Of a stretch of DNA of 64,000 bases, positions 19,222-27,451 are shown piece after piece (within the stretch, counting starts at the first letter, position 1; each line of letters opens with the position of its first letter). The notes beneath the pieces were generated by a model. It saw only the letters and a list, made by a program, of their open reading frames with translations. It ran no database searches and was not told the DNA's origin. A program made the translations under genes and the position numbers. The DNA is taken from assembly GCA_016893485.2 (NCBI GenBank), contig JAFEKX020000001.1, forward strand, positions 4,774,001 through 4,838,000, given 5' to 3'. The stretch is from Streptomyces sp. P3 (lineage in GTDB: Bacteria > Actinomycetota > Actinomycetes > Streptomycetales > Streptomycetaceae).

Positions 19222-20870
19222 CTACACGCCGAGCCACACCGTCGTGTCCGGTGCCAACTGCCGCTCCCCCGCCGCCGGTTCACTGCTCAGCAGCAGTTCC
19301 CCGGCGGCAGGGCGACCGGCACGTCCGACAGGTTGGTGACACAGCGCCAGCCGTCGGAGCGGACGAAGTGCAGCACGCCGGGCGGACTGTCGGCCCAGGT
19401 CAGCGCCTCCCCGTCGAGGAGCTTGCGGCGCAGGCGCAGCGCGGTGCGGTACAGCTCCAGGGTCGAGCCCTCGGTGCCGTCCTGCGCCTCGACGGCGTAC
19501 GCCGCGAAGCTCGCCGGCTGCGGCAGCCACGCGGGCCCCGCCCCGAAGCCGTACGACGGCCCCGTCGTGGTCCACGGCAGGGGGACCCGGCAGCCGTCGC
19601 GGCCCTTGTGGGTGTGGCCCTGCTGTTCCCAGATGGGGTCCTGGAGGACCTCGACGGGCAGGTCGGCGACCTCGGGGAGACCGAGTTCCTCGCCCTGGTA
19701 GACGTACGACGAACCGGGCAGCGCCAGCATCAGCAGGGTGGCGGCGCGGGCGCGGCGCAGGCCCGCCGCCGTGTCGACGGGTGGCGTGTGGCCGTTGGAG
19801 AGCAGCCAGGTGTTCGGGTCGGTGCCCGGCGGCAGCATCAGCCGCGAGGCGTGCCGTACGACGTCGTGGTTGGAGAGCACCCAGGTGGCCGAGGCGCCTG
19901 CCGCGCGGGCCGTGGCGAGCGAGCCGGTGATCACCTCGCGCAGCTGCTCCGCGTCCCAACCGGCTTCCAGGTACTCGAAGTTGAAGGCCTGGCCGAGTTC
20001 GTCCGGGCGGGCGTAGAGCGCGCGGCGGGCGGCCGGTACCCAGGCCTCGGCGACCGCCATGCGGGGCGGGGTGTAGGTGTCGAGGACCGTACGCCGCCAG
20101 TCGCGGTAGATCGCGTGGACCTCGTCGCGGTCGTAGTACGGGTGGCTGCCGGGCGGGATCGAGTCGAGGACGTCCTCGGAGTTCGCCGCGAGGGGGCCGA
20201 TGTCGCGGAGCGGTTCGGTGAGGTCCTTGGCGAGGGCGTGGGCGACGTCGACGCGGAAGCCGTCGACGCCCCGGTCGGACCAGAAGCGGAGCGTGGTGCG
20301 GAAGTCCTCCCTGACCTCCTCGTTGTCCCAGTCCAGGTCGGGCTGTTCGGGGGTGAAGAGGTGCAAGTACCACTGTCCGTCGGGGACTTGGCGCCACGCG
20401 CTGCCGCCGAACACCGACGGCCAGTCGGTGGGCGGGAGTTCACCGTGTTCGCCGCGGCCGTCCCGGAAGACGTAGCGGCCACGGGCGGCGGAACCGGGTG
20501 GGGCGGCCAGCGCCTCCTGGAACCAACTGTGCTGCCGCGAGGTGTGGTTGGGCACGATGTCGACCATGACCTTCAGGCCGAGCCGGTGGGCCTCGGCGAC
20601 CATCGCGTCGAAGTCGTCGAGCGTGCCGAGGCGTGGGTCCACGTCGCGGTAGTCGGCGACGTCATAGCCGCCGTCGGCGAGTTCCGACGGGTAGAACGGG
20701 CTGAGCCAGAGCGCGTCGACGCCGAGCGCGGCGAGGTGGCCGAGGCGCTGGGTGATGCCCTTGAGGTCCCCGAGCCCGTCGCCGTCGGCGTCGGCGAAAC
20801 TGCGCGGATAGACCTGGTAGACGACGGCTTGTCGCCACCAGTTCGGGTCACGGGAGGACAGGTCGGTCAC
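19222..20870 (-). CDS. Glycoside hydrolase family 13 alpha-glucosidase (frameshifted at C-terminus)
   Basis: This cytosolic alpha-glucosidase/oligo-1,6-glucosidase has about 550 residues. The TIM barrel shows the GH13 regions: DIVPNHTS, GFRVDVAHALAKD (nucleophile Asp), AEAWVP (acid/base Glu) and VLSNHDVVR (transition-state Asp). A lost base near 19300 shifts the last 28 residues (ELLLSSEPAAGERQLAPDTT) to the stop at 19222; uncorrected it ends at 19287. GTG 20870 follows AAGGAG by 5 nt. It would release glucose from maltose-type oligosaccharides. No maltose ABC transporter genes are adjacent in this window. A perfect 10-bp-arm palindrome 33 bp upstream is a likely operator. Confidence 0.9.
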
Positions 20871-20902
20871 GTGGTCTCCTTATGAATTCCCGCTGCGCTT
20901 GC

Positions 20903-20923
20903 GGAAGTTGACAGTCAACTTCC
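20903..20923. promoter_or_regulatory. Perfect palindrome, candidate operator of alpha-glucosidase gene
   Basis: Arms GGAAGTTGAC (20903-20912) and GTCAACTTCC (20914-20923) are perfectly complementary around a single central A. The site lies 33 bp upstream of the alpha-glucosidase GTG and 128 bp upstream of the LAETG protein start, in their divergent 180-bp region. A one-base-centred 21-bp palindrome is typical of a dimeric repressor site (for example LacI or GntR type). Which protein binds it is unknown. Confidence 0.65.
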
Positions 20924-21050
20924 GGTAGACCCACGATGTGCACACGCTGTGGCGCATGTGACCGATGAGCCCGGTGTCGCTGAGCTTCCTCGCCTCTCCG
21001 CCTGCGTGCTCCACCACCCTCCACTCCTCGTACCGCCAGATGGGATCAGT

Positions 21051-21976
21051 ATGTCCATAGCCAGTCGTGTCACCGTGCGCCGCCTGTTGGGGACGGGCGC
21101 CGCCTCCTCGCCCTCGCCGCCGCCTCCGTCGGCGCCGCGTCCGGGGCCTGGGCCCACGGCGGCGGCGGTGACGGCTGGGGCTCCGGCCACTACCGGCCCG
21201 GGTCCGGCGCCGGCACGGTCACCGAGACGGAGGGCTGCCAGTTCTCGCTGAACGGGACCGACTTCTTCCCCTCGGTGAAGGTCGACGACCAGAACCTGAA
21301 GCCCACCGAGGACGGCAAGATCCACATCAAGGTCCGCACCGCCGGTGACGCCTCCACCTGCACCGCCTCGCTCGCCTCGTACACGGCGCACGGCCCGACC
21401 TTCGCCACCTCCGGGCAGCAGGCCTTCGTCGACTTCGACACGGTGACCGTGAAGAAGGGCCAGACGGACTCGCTGGACATCGCGGTGCCGGACGAGGGCT
21501 GCTTCGCGCAGATCGACCTCTACCGCGGCGCGGTGAAGTTCGACGGCAACCCCGCCGCCGGTGACGGTCTCGTCCACGGCGACCTGCCCAAGGGCCCCGA
21601 CCACACGGTCATCAAGGACAAGCTGATCGCGGCCTGGAACGGCGGCACGAAGGACTGCACGACCAAGGAGTCCCCGTCCCCTCGGCCCCCGCGTCGGTTC
21701 CCCGTCGGCCGCGGAGTCCACCCCGCCCGCCTCCGAGTCCTCGACCCCGACCCCGAGCGCGTCCGAGTCGACCCCGGAGTCCACCCCGACCCCGGCCGCC
21801 TCCGGCTCCAGCAGCGCCCCGGCCGCTGCGCCCTCCCCAACGGCGGCGGCGGTGACCTCGCGGAGACCGGCGGTGGCAGCAGCACCGGCGCGTTGGTCGG
21901 CGGGGCGGCGGTCCTGCTGGCGGGCGGCGCGGCGATCGTGGTCGCGACGCGGCGCCGGCGGGCTTCGCACTCGTAG
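21051..21976 (+). CDS. LAETG-anchored cell-surface protein (frameshifted)
   Basis: This sortase substrate has about 310 residues: signal peptide (frame change near 21095), beta-rich domain (FSLNGTDFFPSVKVDDQNLK, VDFDTVTVKKGQTDSLDIAV), Pro/Ser/Thr-rich stalk, and C-terminal sorting signal. The sorting signal is LAETG, then a hydrophobic helix (GALVGGAAVLLAGGAAIVVA) and the RRRRASHS tail. Three bases are missing within about 170 bp (near 21677, 21705 and 21838). The frame before and after agrees, but the stalk between is read wrongly; corrected, it becomes the typical PASESSTPTPSASES sequence. Class E sortases cut LAXTG and attach such proteins to peptidoglycan. The role on the surface is unknown. 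Confidence 0.83.
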
Positions 21977-21994
21977 CCCGTGATCTGACGAGCG

Positions 21995-22036
21995 GGACGC
22001 CGGGCCGGGAAAGGATCAGATCCCGGCTCGGCGTCC
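21995..22036. terminator. Bidirectional terminator hairpin
   Basis: The arms (21995-22010 and 22021-22036) pair over 16 positions with a central GG/CT mismatch and a 10-nt loop (AAGGATCAGA). It sits between the convergent LAETG gene and nucleoside hydrolase gene, as expected for a shared intrinsic terminator. There is no U-tract, which is usual in streptomycetes. Confidence 0.75.
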
Positions 22037-22053
22037 GTCCGTCACCCCTCGTC

Positions 22054-23011
22054 CTAGCCCTCGACCGTCTCCAGCCACAGCTTCACGTACCGGTCCACGT
22101 CCACGTCCAACCCCACGTCCACCAGGGCCTGTTGGCGCAGGCCGTCGTGGATCTCGGACTCGCCGTGGCGGGTGCGGCGGTCGACGATGGTCTGGCCGCG
22201 GGACGGTCCCGGGGCGAGGGAGACCTCGACGGGGAGGAGGCGGGTGGTGAGGCCGCCCGGGTCGGCGACCGCGCAGACCGCGCCCGCGTCGCCGAGGCCG
22301 CCGGTGGGGGTGGGGCCGGCGGTGACGGCCGGGTCGCGGTGGGCGAGGAGGTCGCCCGCGAGCTTCAGCCGGGGTACCGGGCTCTCCTGCAGCCGCTGGA
22401 TGTCGGCGGCCTGGACCTGGACCCGCTCGAAGACGTCCAGGCCGTACATCGTGATCGGGACCCCGGCGGTGAGCAGGATCGCGGCGGCCTCCGGGTCGTG
22501 CCAGACGTTGAACTCCGCGACCGGCGTGGCGTTCCCGACCGCGACCGCGCCGCCCATGAACACGATCCGCTCGATGTTGCGGGTGACCTCGGGGAAGGTG
22601 CGCAGGAGCAGCGCGATGTTGGTCAGCGGGGCCGTGGGGATGAGCGTGACCGGGCTCGGCGAGGCGAGGATCTCGCGGCGCAGCAGCGTCACCGCGTCCA
22701 CGTCGACGGGCGTGCGGGTGGAGTCCGGCAGCCTCATGTCGCCCATGCCGTCCTGGCCGTGGACGTGGGCGGCCGAGCGTGCCGGTTCGATCAGCGGGCG
22801 GGCCGCGCCCGCGCGACGGGGATGTCACCGGCGCCCGCGTGGTCGAGGACGATCAGCGTGTTCCGTACGACCTGGTCGACGTCCGTGTTCCCGGCGACGC
22901 AGGTGACCGCGCGCAGGTCGAGACCCGGGTGCCGGACGGCGAACAGCAGCGCCAGGGCGTCGTCGACCCCGTGTCGCAGTCGATGATCACGGGAATGGGC
23001 TGACCGGTCAC
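22054..23011 (-). CDS. Nucleoside hydrolase (frameshifted)
   Basis: This nucleoside hydrolase of about 320 residues (IunH/RihA type) cleaves the N-glycosidic bond of nucleosides. The calcium-binding N-terminal motif (DCDTG then DDALALLFAV) is split by a lost G near 22970. A second break near 22800 precedes HVHGQDGMGDM. The rest is in one frame, including IPTAPLTNIALLL, ERIVFMGGAV, FNVWHDPEAA and a distal His region. GTG 23011 is preceded by GAGAGGAG. The final Asp-containing active-site region near the C-terminus (HRDPAVTAGP) is present. It is followed by a terminator and preceded by a 10-bp tandem repeat that separates it from the ThrRS gene. Confidence 0.86.
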
Positions 23012-23035
23012 GTCAGGCTCCTCTCAGGGCAGATC

Positions 23036-23085
23036 GGCAGTTCAAGGCAGTTCAAGGCAGTTCAAGGCAGTTCAAGGCAGTTCAA
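23036..23085. repeat. Five tandem copies of a 10-bp unit
   Basis: GGCAGTTCAA is repeated five times without mismatch in the 82-bp gap between the ThrRS stop (23094) and the nucleoside hydrolase start (23011). The array begins 25 bp upstream of the hydrolase start. The sequence is A/T-richer than its surroundings. It contains no long palindrome and is unlike a CRISPR array. Confidence 0.95.
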
Positions 23086-23093
23086 GGGTGACC

Positions 23094-24315
23094 TTACGCA
23101 TCCGCCCACAGCGCGGTGCCGCGCGCCTCGACCCGGGCGCCGATGTGGTGCAGCAGCTCCGCGGGCGCCAGCGGCCCGATCCGCCGCCCGTCCCGCAGTC
23201 GTACGGCGACCAGGCCGTCGGCGGCCTCCCGTTCGCCGATCACCGCCTGGTACGGGGTGAGGCGGGCGGCGCGGACCCGGGCGCCGAGGCTGCCGTCGCC
23301 GGGGGCGGCCAACTCCGCGCGGAGCCCGCGCTGTTGGGCCCGGCGGAGCAGTTCGTGGGCCGGTCCCGCCTGCGCCTCCGACACCGGCAGGACGGCCAGC
23401 TGCACGGGGGCGAGCCAGGGCGGGAACGCGCCGCCGTGTTCCTCCACGAGGTGCGCCACCGCCCGTTCCACGCTCCCGATGACGCTGCGGTGCACCATGA
23501 CCGGCCGGTGTTTTTCCCCGTCGGCGCCGATGTAGCGCAGGTCGAAGCGTTCGGGCTGGTGGAAGTCGATCTGGACGGTGGAGAGGGTGGCCTCGCGGCC
23601 GGCCGCGTCGGTGATCTGGACGTCGATCTTCGGACCGTAGAAGGCGGCCTCGCCCTCGGCGGACTCGTACGCGATGCCGGAGTCGTCGAGGACCTCGCGC
23701 AGCAGCGCGGTGGCTCGCCGCCAAAGGGCCGGATCCGCAACGTACTTGCCGCCCTCGCCCGGCAACGAGAGCCGGTGGCGGGAGGCGCGGATGCCGAGGT
23801 CGGCGTAGGCGCGGGTGATGAGGGCGAGGGCTTCGCGGGCCTCGTCGACGGCCTGGTCCAGGGTGCAGAAGATGTGGGCGTCGTTGAGCTGAATGGCGCG
23901 GACGCGGGTGAGGCCGCCGAGGACGCCGGAGAGTTCGGAGCGGTACATGGCGCCCAACTCGGCCATACGGAGAGGCAGTTCGCGGTAGCTGTGGGAGCGG
24001 GAGCGGTAGATGAGGGCGTGGTGGGGGGCAGAGGCTGGGCCGCAGGACGACCTCCTCGGCCCCGAGTTTCATCGGCGGGAACATGTCGTCGCTGTAGTGG
24101 GACCAGTGGCCGGAGATCTCGTACAGCTCGCGTTTGCCGAGGACCGGCGAGTACACGTGACGGTAGCCGGCGGCACGCTCCAACTTCCTTACGTACTCCT
24201 CCAGTTCATGCCGGACGATGGCACCGTCCGGGAGCCAGTACGGCAGGCCCGCGCCCATCAGGGGATCGGTGTCGAAGAGGTCGAGTTCACGGCCGAGGCG
24301 GCGGTGGTCGTGCAT
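23094..24315 (-). CDS. Threonyl-tRNA synthetase, short form without TGS/editing domains (frameshifted)
   Basis: This class II synthetase of about 407 residues starts directly at the catalytic core. Canonical bacterial ThrRS has about 640-660 residues, with N-terminal TGS and editing domains that are absent here. Zinc ligands are visible: Cys in RPSLCP, His in NDAHIF and His in VMVHRS. Motif 2 is in RSELSGVLGGLTRVR, motif 3 in SVERAVAHLVEEHGGAF, and the C-terminal anticodon-binding domain starts at about PVQLAVLPVSE. The frame changes near 24030 in a run of six C (one C too many, by comparison with the family CPHH). Upstream lie a Thr-rich leader and two hairpins. It is probably a second ThrRS, for starvation or resistance to a ThrRS inhibitor. 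Confidence 0.85.
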
Positions 24316-24322
24316 GGCGGGG

Positions 24323-24353
24323 TTCCTCGCTTCGCGGCTGGCGGGGCGAGGAA
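24323..24353 (-). promoter_or_regulatory. Hairpin sequestering the ThrRS ribosome binding site
   Basis: On the minus strand TTCCTCGC (24353-24346) is perfectly complementary to GCGAGGAA (24330-24323), with a 15-nt loop. GAGGAA is the Shine-Dalgarno sequence, ending 7 nt before the ATG at 24315. The stem would therefore hide the ribosome binding site. This is consistent with control of translation initiation by the upstream leader. Confidence 0.65.
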
Positions 24354-24364
24354 TCCGGCGACGA

Positions 24365-24395
24365 CGAAGCCCGGGGCACTCGCCCCGGGGCTTCG
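24365..24395 (-). promoter_or_regulatory. GC-rich attenuator hairpin upstream of ThrRS
   Basis: A 13-bp stem with one bulged base and a 4-nt loop (CGAAGCCC + GGGGC pairing with GCCCC + GGGCTTCG) lies between the leader stop and the ThrRS start. There is no U-tract, so it may be a terminator of the actinobacterial kind or a structural stem. The eight bases CGTCGTCG just 3' of it (24366-24359 on the minus strand) are complementary to CGACGACG in the Thr codon run of the leader. Confidence 0.6.
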
Positions 24396-24409
24396 ACTTC
24401 AGTCAGCAG

Positions 24410-24475
24410 TCAGCGCGCCGGGACAGGGTCCGGCGTCGTCGTCCAGGCGGACGGGAACGGCTTGGCGCGCTTCAT
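24410..24475 (-). CDS. Threonine leader peptide upstream of ThrRS
   Basis: This is a 21-codon reading frame too short for routine gene calling. Its product is MKRAKPFPSAW, then TTT, then PDPVPAR. The three consecutive Thr codons (ACG at 24442-24434) lie upstream of two hairpins and a threonyl-tRNA synthetase gene, the arrangement of a ribosome-stalling leader. No Shine-Dalgarno is seen. Instead TACGGT, fitting a TANNNT -10 box, lies 6 nt before the ATG, so the transcript is probably leaderless. The model is that low threonyl-tRNA stalls a ribosome on the Thr codons and changes the downstream fold. The sequence features are seen; the mechanism is inferred. Confidence 0.6.
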   Translation of the reverse strand: MKRAKPFPSAWTTTPDPVPAR

Positions 24476-24533
24476 GCGGGGACCGTAGCAGTCGTACGAC
24501 GGCTGCGGCGACGGAATTTGCCGGTGCCTTCGA

Positions 24534-25229
24534 TCAGCCGAGCTTCTTGAGCAGCTCGTCGGCGACGGGGGCGGAGGACGCCGGGTTCTGGCCGGAGACG
24601 AGGTTGCCGTCGACCACGACGTACGGGGCCCAGGGCTCGCCCTCCTGGAAGTCGGCGCCGAGGGCCACGAGGCGGTCCTGGAGCAGCCACTTCACCTTTG
24701 GAGCCAGGCCGCCCTGGGTTTCCTCGGCGTTGGTGAACCCGGTGAGGCGGCGGCCGGCGAAGGCGTTCGTACCGTCGTCCTTGGTGGCCGTGAGGAGCGC
24801 GGCCGAGCCGTGGCAGACGACGCCGAGGGGCTTGCCGGAGGCGAGGGCCTCGGTGAGGAGGCGGCCGGAGTCGGCGTCGACGGCGAGGTCCTCCATCGGG
24901 CCGTGGCCGCCGGGGTAGTAGACGGCGGCGTAGTCGGCGAGGTCGACCTCGGCGAGCTTGACCGGGTGCTGGAACTCGGGAGCCGCGGCGAGGATGCCCG
25001 CTACGCGGTCGGCGTTCTCCTGGCCGCCGTTGTAGTCCGGGGCGAGGCTGCCGCGGTCCACCGGCGGTACGACGCCGCCGGGCGTCGCTACGACGACCTC
25101 GTGGCCGGCCGCCTTGAACGCCTCGTACGGGGTGACGGCCTCCTCGGCCCAGTACCCGGTGGGGTGCGGGGTGCCGTCGGCGAGGGTCAGCTGGTCGGCG
25201 CCGGTCAGCACGAAGAGGATCTTCGACAT
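24534..25229 (-). CDS. DJ-1/PfpI family type 1 glutamine amidotransferase-like protein
   Basis: This intact 231-residue protein is of the DJ-1/Hsp31 group. The nucleophile elbow Cys is in VVCHGSAALL, with the acidic partner in YYPGGHGPMEDL. The N-terminus has the usual ILFVLTGADQLTLADG followed by PTGYWAEEAVTPYEAF, which is typical of Hsp31-like glyoxalase III/deglycase proteins. It is probably a cytosolic stress protein acting on methylglyoxal or glycated groups. The ATG at 25229 is preceded by GGAGACCCCC. It is transcribed in the same direction as ThrRS, with a 58-bp gap that contains the leader promoter. Confidence 0.9.
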   Translation of the reverse strand: MSKILFVLTGADQLTLADGTPHPTGYWAEEAVTPYEAFKAAGHEVVVATPGGVVPPVDRGSLAPDYNGGQENADRVAGILAAAPEFQHPVKLAEVDLADYAAVYYPGGHGPMEDLAVDADSGRLLTEALASGKPLGVVCHGSAALLTATKDDGTNAFAGRRLTGFTNAEETQGGLAPKVKWLLQDRLVALGADFQEGEPWAPYVVVDGNLVSGQNPASSAPVADELLKKLG

Positions 25230-25385
25230 GGGGGTCTCCGGGGGGGTGGGGTTTGCGTGGGATCGGTGAGGTGACTTCGACAGTAGGCGGGGTGCGGAAA
25301 CTCGGCCAATGAGGATTCGAATGGCCGGTATTGATTCCCGATGACACGGCTTGCGTGGCGGTCTGTCGGGTGCGGGTCCGGTGGG

Positions 25386-25474
25386 GGCTGGTCGCGCAGT
25401 TCCCCGCGCCCCTAAAAGCGCTTGGTCGGCCTGAGTGGCAACCCCTAGGGGCGCGGGGAACTGCGCGACCAGCC
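25386..25474. repeat. 89-bp palindromic dispersed repeat, copy 1
   Basis: The 28-bp ends (25386-25413 and 25447-25474) are perfect inverted repeats beginning GGCTGGTCGCGCAGTTCCCC. They surround a centre that contains GCGCTTGGTCGGCC and TGAGTGGCAACCCCT. The same element occurs in reverse complement at 30450-30539. This sequence type is very common between genes in Streptomyces genomes, from general knowledge, and can form a strong stem that may act as a bidirectional terminator. Confidence 0.85.
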
Positions 25475-25513
25475 ACGACGGCGCGACACCCGAAAAAGCT
25501 GGAGCAACCCCTT

Positions 25514-25541
25514 AGGGGCGCGGGGAACTGCGCGACCAGCC
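25514..25541. repeat. Additional 28-bp core copy of the dispersed repeat
   Basis: This is a third exact copy of the 28-bp arm (AGGGGCGCGGGGAACTGCGC and continuing to AGCC), in the same orientation as the right arm of the neighbouring element, 25 bp before the RecQ stop. It can pair with the left arm at 25386-25413, giving an alternative larger hairpin. Confidence 0.85.
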
Positions 25542-25565
25542 CCCACCGGCCCGCACCCGACAGAC

Positions 25566-27296
25566 CTACGGCAAGGCGACGAGGAGCTGTTTGTCGGTTA
25601 CCACTGCCAGGGACAGGGTGCGGTAGCCGACCGACTCGAACAGGATGGTGATCTTGCCGTCGCCCTCGCTCATGACCTCGCCCTCGCCCCACTGGTCGTG
25701 ACTGACGCGGACGCCCGGCAGGTAGGCGTGGTCGGGTGCGTCGGGCTTCGCCGCCCGGACGGTATCCGCCGGGGTGGCGGCGCGGGCACCGGTCCGGGTC
25801 CAACGGCGTTGCCGTGCGGGCGTCTTGCCGGGCCGTCCGGCGTCCGCAGACCGCTCGGGCGCCGGCCCCGTGCAGTTGTCGCACCCCCGCACGGGACGGG
25901 ACCGGAGTCGCCGAAGTACCCGAGGAGGAACCGCCGCCGGCAGTCCGTCGCCTCGGCGTACCCCCGCATCATGTCGACCCGGGACCGCTCGAGCTTGACG
26001 TGGGTCGCGTGGACGGCGAGGGCGCTCCGCACCACGGCGTCGACATCGTCATCCGTGCCGACGTAGCGGCTGCCGTCCCGCCCGGTACGGACCGCCCCGG
26101 TCTCCTCCAGCAGGTTCAGCACCGCGGACAGCGCCGTCGCCGCGATGTCGCACTCGGCCCGGAGCCGGGTCGCGCTCACGGCGGCCCCCTCGCCACGCAG
26201 GAACGCGGCGACGCGGCGCAGCGCGTCGGCGTCGGGAGCCCCGGTGGCGAAGAAGCGTTGCAGGCCCAGATCCTGCGAGCGGTAGGCGAGGATCGCCCTG
26301 GCCGGCGCCCGTCGCGGCCGGCCCGGCCGATCTCCTGGTAGTACGCGTCGAGCGAGCCGGGAACGGACGCGTGCAGCACGAACCGTACGTCCGCCTTGTC
26401 GATGCCCATCCCGAACGCCGAGGTCGCCACGACCACGTCGAGTTCACCGGAGCTGAACCGGTCCTGGGCCTCACGGCGTTCGGCGGCGGAGAGTCCCGCG
26501 TGGTAGCTCGCGGCGGCCAGTCCGAGCTCGCTCAACTGCTCGGCGTAGCCGTCCGCCGCCTTGCGCGTCCCCGCGTACAGGATTCCCGGTTTCTCCTCCA
26601 CGGCCGCCCGCTCCACGACGAACCGCTCCTTGGCGGCGGCGTCCTGGAAGGCCGACACCTCCAGGCGGATGTTGGGCCGGTCGAAGCCGGCGACTATCTC
26701 GACCGGGTCGTTCATGCCGAGGCGTTCGGCGATGTCCCGCCGTACCGGGGCCGCCGCGTTCGCGGTGAGGGCGAGCACCGGCGGGTTGCCGAGCCGTTCG
26801 CGCGCGTGGCGCAGCCGCAGGTAGTCCGGCCGGAAGTCGTGCCCCAGGACGACACGCAGTGCGCCTCGTCCACCACCAGCAGCCGGGGCCGTACGGCGGC
26901 GAGCCGGTCGGTGACGTCCGGCTTGGCGAGCTGCTCGGGAGCGAGGAAGACCACGTCGACCGAGGAGGCGCTGATACGGGCCCACGCCGTCTCGTTGTCG
27001 CTCTTCCGCTGCGCGGAGTTGACGGCGGCGGTGCGCAGCGCGCCGGATCCGAGCAGGCTCTGCATCTGGTCCCGCTGAAGGGCGATCAGCGGCGATACGA
27101 CCACGACCGGACCGCCGAGCAGGACCGCGGGCACCTGGTACACCGCGGACTTGCCAGCGCCGGTCGGCATGACGGCGAGTACGTCACGCCCCTTCATCAC
27201 GGCCTTCATCGCGCTCAGTTGGGCCGGACGCAGGTGCTGCCAGCCGAAGACCCGACGGGCGGTGCCGCGCAGACGTCGGGACGTGAGTGCGAACAT
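25566..27296 (-). CDS. RecQ family ATP-dependent DNA helicase (frameshifted)
   Basis: Four frame segments make one helicase of about 575 residues. Helicase domain 1 has Walker A in VMPTGAGKSAVYQVPA and the DEAH box in VVDEAHCVSSWG. After a break near 26865 come motif III-like LALTANA and domain 2 (YHAGLSAAERREAQDRF, VATSAFGMGIDKADVRFV, YYQEIGRAGRDG). A further break near 26300 leads to the zinc/winged-helix region (RRRFLLGYFGD). One more break near 25895 leads to GCDNCTG, completing the four-Cys zinc site, and the C-terminus. It unwinds forked DNA 3' to 5' in repair. The ATG is at 27296. It is flanked by dispersed repeats. Confidence 0.9.
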
Positions 27297-27451
27297 GGCT
27301 CTCCTCGAGAAGGGGCGTCCAACCGCCGTGTGTCTGGCGGCTACCCCCGTTCGCCGCGATATCGCCTCACGCGATGCGGCTGCCCGTGTCGAGAACGCGG
27401 TGACGGCTCCGTCCCCGGGGCAGATGGTGACGACTTCCCTGGAGGACGATC

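Larger units (their letters stand above)
25230..25565. other. Intergenic region with composite palindromic repeats
   Basis: This 336-bp region lies between the DJ-1 gene start and the RecQ gene stop. The left third (25230-25365) should hold the DJ-1 promoter. The remainder is filled by repeats: outer arms near 25366-25386 and 25536-25563 related as an imperfect inverted repeat, one complete 89-bp element, and a third core copy. I see no gene in it. Confidence 0.7.

Noticed and set aside
23036..23085. Possible CRISPR array
   Set aside because: The units are 10 bp with no spacers and no cas genes in the window.
24315..24475. T-box riboswitch before ThrRS
   Set aside because: No T-box core sequence and no specifier stem arrangement were seen; a Thr-codon leader explains the region better.
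22000..25300. Antibiotic cluster with ThrRS as resistance gene
   Set aside because: No PKS, NRPS, terpene synthase, RiPP or tailoring gene set is visible around it in this window.
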